Origin: SIG307 sp045596385
GTDB taxonomy: Bacteria > Bacillota > Clostridia > Lachnospirales > Lachnospiraceae
Direction: 5' to 3'
DNA length: 64,000 bases
NCBI GenBank assembly: GCA_045596385.1
Contig: JAZOCC010000015.1
Location: forward strand, 124,001 to 188,000
Positions 60,329 through 64,000 of this stretch are shown piece by piece (positions within the stretch are counted from its first letter, which is position 1; each line of letters opens with the position of its first letter). The notes beneath the pieces were generated by a model, which saw only the letters and a list, made by a program, of their open reading frames with translations, searched no databases and was not told the origin of the DNA. The translations under genes and the position numbers were made by a program.

Positions 60329-60342
60329 AGTCTACCTCCTAG

Positions 60343-60382
60343 AAAAAAAGGGGTAGATAATCATTACAGATATATCTACCCC
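60343..60382 (-). terminator. Strong terminator directly after the coat gene
   Basis: On the minus strand GGGGTAGATA/TATCTACCCC (perfect 10 bp) followed by T7, 9 bp after the 64-aa gene and 15 bp before the adsorption gene. Filamentous phages place a terminator exactly here, after gene VIII. Confidence 0.92.
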
Positions 60383-60390
60383 ACCTGGAA

Positions 60391-60585
60391 TTATCGTCCG
60401 GAAGCAGCTCTTTTGAGCTTCTTGAAGAACATAATTCCGAGACTGATTAAGGTTGCTCCAAAGAAAATGTTTAACGGGAAAATCCCGAATAAATCAATAA
60501 TCTTGATGAGGATCTCCTTAATCAAATCAATGAGCTCCAGGACGTTAATCCCATCCGGCAACAGAGAAGTAGTAGTACCTTCCAT
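60391..60585 (-). CDS. Candidate major coat protein (pVIII-like)
   Basis: 64 aa after an ideal GGAGGTTTTGAT site. A short polar N-terminus is followed by an amphipathic acidic segment (NVLELIDLIKEILIKIIDLF), one membrane helix (LNIFFGATLISLGIMFF) and a basic tail KKLKRAASGR that would face the DNA. This is the coat-protein plan of filamentous phages, although no classical cleavable signal is obvious. The strong ribosome site and the terminator immediately downstream fit a highly expressed structural gene. Confidence 0.75.
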   Translation of the reverse strand: MEGTTTSLLPDGINVLELIDLIKEILIKIIDLFGIFPLNIFFGATLISLGIMFFKKLKRAASGR

Positions 60586-60639
60586 ATCAAAACCTCCAAA
60601 AATGTATTTACCAGCGCCTCCCGGCGGTAGTAGCGAATG

Positions 60640-60954
60640 TTACTTAACGAGCGGAGACAAGAACTTAAGGCCGCATACATGCAGCACGTTCTTTCCGCCC
60701 TGTGCCTTCATCGTAAACTCTGCTTCGTAGTATCCCGGTAATTCCTGGATACCGGTAGCACACTCTAAGGTAATACTTTCCTTTATTACCTGAATACCAT
60801 TTGATACCTGATTACCCTTCTCATCCGTCTCTACTACCGGCGCAAGACTGTCCGTCATTATGTACTGGAAACTTACACCAGTCTTATTCTCTCCGGTATT
60901 CTCATCAACCATTGCCCAAGGGCGTGCAAAAAATGCAATAACCTTACTCTTCAT
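60640..60954 (-). CDS. Candidate ssDNA-binding protein (pV-like)
   Basis: 104 aa from ATG 60954 (AAAGGACAAAGTT). Soluble, rich in predicted beta strands (SKVIAFFARPWAMVDENTG, GVSFQYIMTD, ESITLECATGIQEL, YYEAEFTMKAQGG, VLHVCGLKFLSPL). Size, beta content and position just upstream of the coat gene match the gene V-type ssDNA-binding proteins that coat the phage single strand. Homology is not visible by eye, so this is inference from position. Confidence 0.6.
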   Translation of the reverse strand: MKSKVIAFFARPWAMVDENTGENKTGVSFQYIMTDSLAPVVETDEKGNQVSNGIQVIKESITLECATGIQELPGYYEAEFTMKAQGGKNVLHVCGLKFLSPLVK

Positions 60955-61026
60955 AACTTTGTCCTTTCTGCCCCGGATCCTGCTCCTGGGGACTTTGTTT
61001 TTGTAATATGCAAATAGGTACACCAC

Positions 61027-61368
61027 CTAATAAGGTGCTTCGTTCTCTTCAGAGATTAAATCCAACGCCATATAAGCCTTTGACTGCAGCCTTGCCACAT
61101 CACGCTTCAGCTCCGTTATCAGATGCTCATACTCATATCTGTCTGCATCATCCGGCAAATTGAAATAATCATCACAATATGATGTGCCGGTAATATCTAC
61201 CAATGCCTTTTTCATAATTGCGTTATCACTAAATACTTTATTTATTTTCTGAAGCGTTTGACCTTCTCCGAATCTCGACTTTCGAACTACCCCGTAAATC
61301 ATAAGGCTGCCAAATACAATCATCAAACTTGCTGTAATGATATATAACACCTGCAATACTACTAACAT
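61027..61368 (-). CDS. 113-aa phage membrane protein
   Basis: ATG 61368 overlaps the previous stop by one base (TGATG) and has GGGGGTGGAG as ribosome site. One membrane helix at residues 4-24 (VLQVLYIITASLMIVFGSLMIYGVV), followed by a soluble charged part with a helical C-terminus (YEYEHLITELKRDVARLQSKAYMALDLISEE). Unknown role in the early part of the operon. Confidence 0.65.
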   Translation of the reverse strand: MLVVLQVLYIITASLMIVFGSLMIYGVVRKSRFGEGQTLQKINKVFSDNAIMKKALVDITGTSYCDDYFNLPDDADRYEYEHLITELKRDVARLQSKAYMALDLISEENEAPY

Positions 61369-61538
61369 CACTCCACCCCCTTCGTGAATGGATTCATTGC
61401 TTTATCCTGGCGTTCCTTCTTTGCCAAAACTAACGCATACTTCAAAGCTGTTATATATCCATCATAAAATCTTCTATCGTCACATTTTCCGGAAGCTTTT
61501 TCTGCTTCAGCAATGGCCTTGTTTAACTTATCTATCAT
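61368..61538 (-). CDS. 56-aa phage protein
   Basis: Short gene with GGAGGTGCCGGA before ATG 61538, overlapping its neighbours by 4 bp (ATGA) upstream and 1 bp downstream. The product is helical and basic (MIDKLNKAIAEAEKASGKCD..YITALKYALVLAKKERQDK). Such overlaps on both sides argue strongly for a real gene. Unknown function. Confidence 0.65.
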   Translation of the reverse strand: MIDKLNKAIAEAEKASGKCDDRRFYDGYITALKYALVLAKKERQDKAMNPFTKGVE

Positions 61539-61774
61539 TCCGGCACCTCCTCAGAAAAAGGAAGATCCGATAATGCATCTTCTACCTGGATGATTATTAC
61601 CTCGTTAGAAAAAGTGAACATATACTTGACTTCTAAATCTTGATACTCTTCCGGCAATTCAGAAATCTTACACGGTACATTCAAATGATGATATAATCTA
61701 CCATGTTCAGTAAAACAACCTTGATCAAGCCGGACATCATTAATTACAATGAATCTTAAATCTTTTACCTTCAT
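61535..61774 (-). CDS. 79-aa phage early protein
   Basis: First gene of the minus-strand phage operon, 189 bp from the divergent repressor start. The product is acidic and beta-rich (MKVKDLRFIVINDVRLDQGC, YMFTFSNEVIIIQVEDAL). AGGAAGAGAAGT precedes the ATG. No family recognised. Confidence 0.65.
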   Translation of the reverse strand: MKVKDLRFIVINDVRLDQGCFTEHGRLYHHLNVPCKISELPEEYQDLEVKYMFTFSNEVIIIQVEDALSDLPFSEEVPE

Positions 61775-61868
61775 ACTTCTCTTCCTTTCTGCCTGTCCTC
61801 TCGCGGATCAGGACTTTACACTTTTTGGTTTTTTTGGTAAAATGAAAGTTAAAACTTTAAGAGAATTC

Positions 61869-61950
61869 AAAACTCAAATACTTGAATTCCCTTTTTAGAA
61901 TAACTCAAATACTTTATTTTGTCAATATTTAAAACTCAAATACTTGAATT
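61869..61950. promoter_or_regulatory. Three phage operators with 31-bp spacing
   Basis: AAAACTCAAATACTTGAATT occurs at 61869-61888 and again at 61931-61950 (20/20 identical). A half-degenerate copy AACTCAAATACTTTATTTT lies at 61902-61920. The AACTC starts are at 61871, 61902 and 61933, exactly 31 bp apart. The core TCAAATACTTGA is a near-palindrome (TCAA/TTGA). They fill the gap between the divergent repressor and early operon. Confidence 0.85.
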
Positions 61951-61963
61951 TTAAGGGGGAGCT

Positions 61964-62287
61964 ATGTTCATAGACCGGGTCAATGAAAGACTAAAAGAAA
62001 AAAATATTAAAGGTTCTGATTTATGCAAAAAATTAGATATACCAAATAGCAACTATACACAATGGAAACAATACGTTCCCAGAGGGACATTATTAAAACG
62101 TATCGCAGAAGAATTGGATGTTTCCATTGACTGGTTAATGGAACGAGACGGAGCGCCAGAACCGAATGAGGTACACCTTCTGGAAAACTACCGGGCATGT
62201 GACGATGTCGGGAAAGAAACAATTATCAGTATTGCAGAGCTGCAGGCCAAACGCTGCAAGCAAGATGAATTAAAACCGTTCGCATAG
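61964..62287 (+). CDS. XRE-family phage repressor
   Basis: 107 aa. Helix-turn-helix at about 5-58 (RVNERLKEKNIKGSDLCKKLDIPNSNYTQWKQYVPRGTLLKRIAEELDVSIDWLMERDG). A short C-terminal helical part may dimerise (VGKETIISIAELQAKRCKQ). AAGGGGGAGCT precedes the ATG. Its position next to three operators and opposite the early genes marks it as the lysogeny or copy-control repressor. There is no peptidase domain, so release is unlikely to involve RecA-stimulated self-cleavage. Confidence 0.87.
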   Translation: MFIDRVNERLKEKNIKGSDLCKKLDIPNSNYTQWKQYVPRGTLLKRIAEELDVSIDWLMERDGAPEPNEVHLLENYRACDDVGKETIISIAELQAKRCKQDELKPFA

Positions 62288-62304
62288 AAAGGAGATTACA
62301 AAAG

Positions 62305-62589
62305 ATGGACTCCACAATGATTTTAGAAATAATTCTGGTGTTATTAATTATCTTTGCTATATTTTTGATATTTCGTGAAATAATCTGCTGGTACTGGAAG
62401 ATAAACGAGAGAAATAAACTACTAAATGAACAAAATATTATCCTTGATGAGCAAAACAAAATTTTAGCAGAACTTGTTAACTTAGAATTTGAAAAAATTG
62501 ATGTATTACGTAAAATTGGTAATCTCCCAAATGAATCAATAGATAGCCTTGAAAAAGCAGCAGCCACAGAGGAGGATGATTCGGAATAA
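62305..62589 (+). CDS. 94-aa membrane/coiled-coil protein co-expressed with the repressor
   Basis: ATG 62305 follows AAAGGAGATTACAAAAG, 17 bp after the repressor stop. One membrane helix at 7-28 (LEIILVLLIIFAIFLIFREIICWYW) and a long coiled coil (NERNKLLNEQNIILDEQNKILAELVNLEFEKI), ending in an acidic tail. Being expressed from the lysogen together with the repressor, it may act in superinfection exclusion or immunity; this is inference only. Confidence 0.7.
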   Translation: MDSTMILEIILVLLIIFAIFLIFREIICWYWKINERNKLLNEQNIILDEQNKILAELVNLEFEKIDVLRKIGNLPNESIDSLEKAAATEEDDSE

Positions 62590-62692
62590 TTTGGACTTCG
62601 ACCCGGTCAATCGTATTTCTTTCGGATATATAATATCCTCACTTCATAAACACTCACTCCCTTCCGGTAGACGGATTTGTTGGAAAAAAGAC

Positions 62693-62722
62693 TTGACAAC
62701 ATAGCTTGTCTGCATTTATAAT
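62693..62722 (+). promoter_or_regulatory. Promoter reading rightward across the phage attachment site
   Basis: TTGACA at 62693-62698, 18 bp, TATAAT at 62717-62722, 18 bp before attR. In the integrated state it reads into the partial tRNA; in the excised circle it would read through attP into the structured intergenic region. Confidence 0.8.
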
Positions 62723-62740
62723 ACACTCGCTGGATACCTT

Positions 62741-62788
62741 TGACTCTTAATCAGGGTGTCCAGGGTTCGAGCCCCTGGTCGCGCACTT
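62741..62788 (+). repeat. attR: 48-bp direct repeat, right copy
   Basis: Identical to 53706-53753, comprising the 3-prime 45 nt of tRNA-Lys plus CTT. The 5-prime half of the tRNA is absent here, so it is not a functional tRNA gene. Confidence 0.93.
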
Positions 62789-62839
62789 GAAGGTCCTAGA
62801 GGTTGCCGTAGAGCAGGTTCTGGGGCTTTTGTTTTTTCT
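62789..62839 (+). terminator. tRNA-Lys-type terminator, second copy
   Basis: AAGGTCCTAGAGGTTGC..GCAGGTTCTGGGGCTTTTG, diverged from the copy at 53756 but with the same pairing and a T-tract. It would end transcripts from the 62693 promoter after about 110 nt. Confidence 0.65.
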
Positions 62840-62902
62840 ATTCTGAAAAGCGGAGCGTTTTTTCCATAGTAACAGAATAACAACTCAACAATATTATTTT
62901 AC

Positions 62903-62932
62903 TTGACAAATCCTCTCTACCGCTCTTATAAT
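62903..62932 (+). promoter_or_regulatory. Promoter of the antitoxin RNA
   Basis: Consensus TTGACA at 62903-62908, 18 bp, consensus TATAAT at 62927-62932. Confidence 0.88.
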
Positions 62933-62938
62933 GAGGGT

Positions 62939-63009
62939 AGAAAGATAATATGTGCTTGCGCATCGCAAACACGAAGAAACCCCGTAGGTGCTAGCTACGG
63001 GGTTTTTTT
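62939..63009 (+). ncRNA. Candidate antitoxin RNA of a par/fst-like type I module
   Basis: A transcript of about 70 nt from the consensus promoter to a strong terminator (perfect 11-bp stem AAACCCCGTAG/CTACGGGGTTT at 62977-63005, then T7). Its 5-prime end contains AAAGATAATATGT (62941-62953) and GCATCGCAAACAC (62960-62972). The same two segments lie, 13/13 and 12/13 identical, at 63088-63100 and 63104-63116, antisense to the toxin start codon region. The RNA is therefore complementary to the toxin ribosome-binding region through two separate repeats, as described for DRa and DRb of plasmid par. The RNA start is estimated from the promoter. Confidence 0.8.
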
Positions 63010-63011
63010 GG

Positions 63012-63107
63012 CTAATTGTCGCTTTCGTCTCCCTCTAGCCATTTGCAAAAGTAGTTACATGCTACTCCTGCCACAAAGGAGATAATAAAAGATAATATGT
63101 ACTGCAT
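63012..63107 (-). CDS. 31-aa Fst-like membrane toxin
   Basis: ATG 63107 after AAGGGGG with 8-nt spacing; translation begins MQYILSFIISFVAGVACNYF and ends CKWLEGDESDN. One membrane helix followed by a Lys-Trp-Leu segment and an acidic tail is the plan of the Fst/Ldr-type type I toxins (about 30 aa, membrane helix, conserved Trp, charged tail). It is transcribed towards the convergent antitoxin RNA and shares its terminator. Toxic activity is inferred. A decayed homologue lies 240 bp away, and that conservation of the C-terminus supports a real peptide. Confidence 0.8.
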   Translation of the reverse strand: MQYILSFIISFVAGVACNYFCKWLEGDESDN

Positions 63108-63154
63108 CGCATACACCCCCTTCCTGTTGCCAGAATGGGTGCGACAACACTTAT

Positions 63155-63182
63155 ATTATAGCGAATTCCGTCAGCATTTCAA
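63155..63182 (-). promoter_or_regulatory. Toxin promoter
   Basis: On the minus strand TTGAAA (63182-63177), 16 bp, TATAAT (63160-63155), 47 bp before the toxin start. Confidence 0.65.
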
Positions 63183-63211
63183 TCCTAAACAATACTCTTT
63201 CCTACATTTCC

Positions 63212-63241
63212 TTGACAGATCCATCATGCTACACATATAAT
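63212..63241 (+). promoter_or_regulatory. Antitoxin-type promoter of the decayed second module
   Basis: TTGACA at 63212-63217, 18 bp, TATAAT at 63236-63241, the same architecture as the promoter at 62903. Confidence 0.8.
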
Positions 63242-63250
63242 GAGTTTGGG

Positions 63251-63307
63251 CTAGTTATCACTATTATCTCTGTCTAACCATTTGCAGATGTAGTAGGCGA
63301 CAACAAA
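63251..63307 (-). pseudogene. Remnant of a second Fst-like toxin gene
   Basis: On the minus strand the last 18 codons read FVVAYYICKWLDRDNSDN then stop, aligning without gaps to the C-terminus of the intact toxin (CKWLEGDESDN). The start codon, ribosome site and first half of the helix are gone; a terminator hairpin lies where they should be. A short RNA from the 63212 promoter would still be antisense to this segment. Confidence 0.75.
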
Positions 63308-63345
63308 AACTCCTCGGACTTAGGCAATCCGGGGAGTTATTTTTT
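63308..63345 (+). terminator. Terminator of the decayed module
   Basis: AACTCCTCGGA/TCCGGGGAGTT (one G-U pair), 9-nt loop, then ATTTTTT. It ends the RNA from the 63212 promoter after about 100 nt. Confidence 0.85.
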
Positions 63346-63370
63346 CACAGTTCATACCCCATTAATTCTC

Positions 63371-63410
63371 AATCAGGGTGTCCTGGATTCGAGCCTCTGG
63401 TCGCGTACTT
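63371..63410 (+). repeat. Third, decayed copy of the tRNA-Lys 3-prime end
   Basis: 36 of 40 bases match 53714-53753; mismatches at 63384, 63387, 63396 and 63406. Two of them break the T-stem without compensation, so it has drifted. A related terminator follows at about 63414-63456. Confidence 0.88.
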
Positions 63411-63413
63411 TTA

Positions 63414-63456
63414 AGGTCCTAGGATTTGCAAATGGCAGGTTTTAGGGCTTTATTTT
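63414..63456 (+). terminator. tRNA-Lys-type terminator, third copy
   Basis: AAGGTCCTAGGATTTGC..GGCAGGTTTTAGGGCTTTATTTTT, homologous to the hairpins at 53756 and 62789. This is probably the original chromosomal sequence that followed tRNA-Lys before any insertion. Confidence 0.6.
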
Positions 63457-63523
63457 TACAAATTAGCGCACAAAGAGGAATAGCCCCCAGGAACTTCATC
63501 CTCGGGGCTATTTGTCTTTCACA

Positions 63524-64000
63524 CTACTTTCTTGCCTTTCCGAAATAACTAATCAAAACATCCTTGATATAATTATATCGTCTTGCATATGTGTTCTCTA
63601 CACGTATCAACTCAAATCCGTGACTACGGCATATTTCATTTTTCTTCTCGTCTCTCGCACGTACCATCTCGTCATTCAGATGTTCCTTACCATCCAATTC
63701 TATTGCAAGAACCGGAATTTTTTGTCGATTATAATCCCTCTGATATATTACAAAATCAAACCTGCCCGTGTAAAACAAATCCACATACGGAACATTTTCT
63801 CTAAATACTTGCGAGATTGCGACTTCACGCTCCACACTACACCTCATATCAGTATATAAAATATTATCCAATGCATGGTTTAGTGTTTGCAAAAAGGCCT
63901 CTTCTGTCTCTGTACTATATGGTTTTATTCCTAATGCTCTTGATGTAACATCCTTGGAAGTCACCACAGATGTCCCCTTTGACTTTACATAATTAACTAA
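63524..64000 (-). CDS. DUF2726-like protein with nuclease-like fold (5-prime end may lie outside window)
   Basis: The frame is open to the window edge (159 codons). A GTG at 63967 with AAGGGG six bases upstream is a possible start giving 147 aa, so the gene could be complete. The core FDFVIYQRDYNRQKIPVLAIELDGKEHLNDEMVRARDEKKNEICRSHGFELIRVEN has the D..(E)-L-D-G-K-E-H and late Arg-Val-Glu pattern of DUF2726/DUF559-type proteins, relatives of PD-(D/E)xK and Vsr-type nucleases. Activity is not established. It is the first host-like gene beyond the tandem insertions. Confidence 0.75.
   Translation of the reverse strand, partial: LVNYVKSKGTSVVTSKDVTSRALGIKPYSTETEEAFLQTLNHALDNILYTDMRCSVEREVAISQVFRENVPYVDLFYTGRFDFVIYQRDYNRQKIPVLAIELDGKEHLNDEMVRARDEKKNEICRSHGFELIRVENTYARRYNYIKDVLISYFGKARK

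Larger units (their letters stand above)
53706..62788. mobile_element. Inoviridae-like (filamentous phage) prophage integrated in tRNA-Lys
   Basis: Bounded by the 48-bp repeats; the excised circle would be 9035 bp, within the range of filamentous phages. Gene order on the minus strand from right to left is three early genes, candidate ssDNA-binding protein, candidate major coat protein, terminator, candidate adsorption protein, three tiny membrane proteins, Zot-like ATPase, replication protein, integrase and two tiny genes. It has a divergent repressor and a structured intergenic region. It lacks terminase, portal, capsid, tail and lysis genes, which argues against a tailed phage, and lacks relaxase, VirB4 or FtsK-type genes, which argues against a conjugative element. 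The call rests on the Zot ATPase and gene order; coat and adsorption roles are inferred. Confidence 0.88.

Noticed and set aside
53706..62788. Integrative conjugative element or plasmid-like element
   Set aside because: A replication protein and integrase alone would fit, but no relaxase, coupling ATPase or VirB4-type gene exists, and the Zot ATPase with coat-type peptides fits a filamentous phage better.
62903..63085. 60-codon plus-strand frame through the toxin locus
   Set aside because: It starts at the -35 box of the antitoxin promoter and crosses the terminator; the functional units there are the short RNA and the opposite-strand peptide.
63365..63410. Second or third tRNA-Lys gene
   Set aside because: Only the 3-prime half is present at 62741 and 63371; the acceptor 5-prime strand, D-arm and half of the anticodon arm are missing.

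Overview
The window looks like chromosome of a low-to-mid-GC Bacillota, most likely a Clostridia of the Lachnospiraceae type. The evidence is the glgC/glgD pair, a fabK-based type II fatty-acid operon, the spore-maturation pair spmA/spmB, a yaaR-holB-ricT-trmN-rsmI cluster, TTGACA/TATAAT promoters and strong GGAGG ribosome binding sites. No rRNA and no CRISPR array were seen.

Layout. 1-8.1 kb (minus): mfd (running off the left edge), pth, a polysaccharide deacetylase and glgC-glgD. 8.4-14.1 kb (plus): murC, an array of DnaA boxes, dnaD-dnaC, an unusual long PRPP synthetase and a small membrane protein. 14.3-23.7 kb: a lipoprotein, a class A penicillin-binding protein, queT behind a preQ1-I riboswitch, an EAL protein, a GH43 glycosidase, a CYTH protein and an ECF sigma/anti-sigma pair. 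24-31.3 kb (plus): fabH-acpP-fabK-fabD-fabG-fabF-fabZ-accD-accA, lacking accB and accC. 31.4-46.5 kb: small membrane proteins, a 2H phosphoesterase, a radical-SAM activase, an acetyltransferase, an ABC-F ATPase, an M18 aminopeptidase, a chemoreceptor, a SleB-like hydrolase, spmA/spmB, murF and ddl. 46.6-53.4 kb: an AbrB-like regulator divergent from ddl, an XRE regulator and the replication/translation-modification cluster.

53.7-62.8 kb is an integrated element of about 9.0 kb bounded by a 48-bp direct repeat of the 3-prime part of tRNA-Lys(CTT). Its gene content and order match a filamentous phage (Inoviridae-like). On the minus strand it carries a candidate ssDNA-binding protein, a 64-aa candidate coat protein followed at once by a strong terminator, a 576-aa candidate adsorption protein (signal peptide plus C-terminal membrane anchor), three tiny membrane proteins, a Zot-like ATPase, a large replication protein and a tyrosine integrase. 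A divergent XRE repressor faces three operators spaced exactly 31 bp apart. A structured non-coding region lies next to attL.

Just beyond attR (62.9-63.35 kb) is a compact locus built like the par/fst type I toxin-antitoxin systems: a 31-aa membrane peptide and a convergent short RNA whose 5-prime end repeats, in antisense, the toxin start region. A decayed second copy follows, then a third, mutated copy of the tRNA-Lys 3-prime end. This suggests successive insertions at one tRNA gene. Two diverged copies of a 283-bp cassette of four hairpins (21.3 and 47.2 kb) form an intergenic repeat family that I cannot assign.
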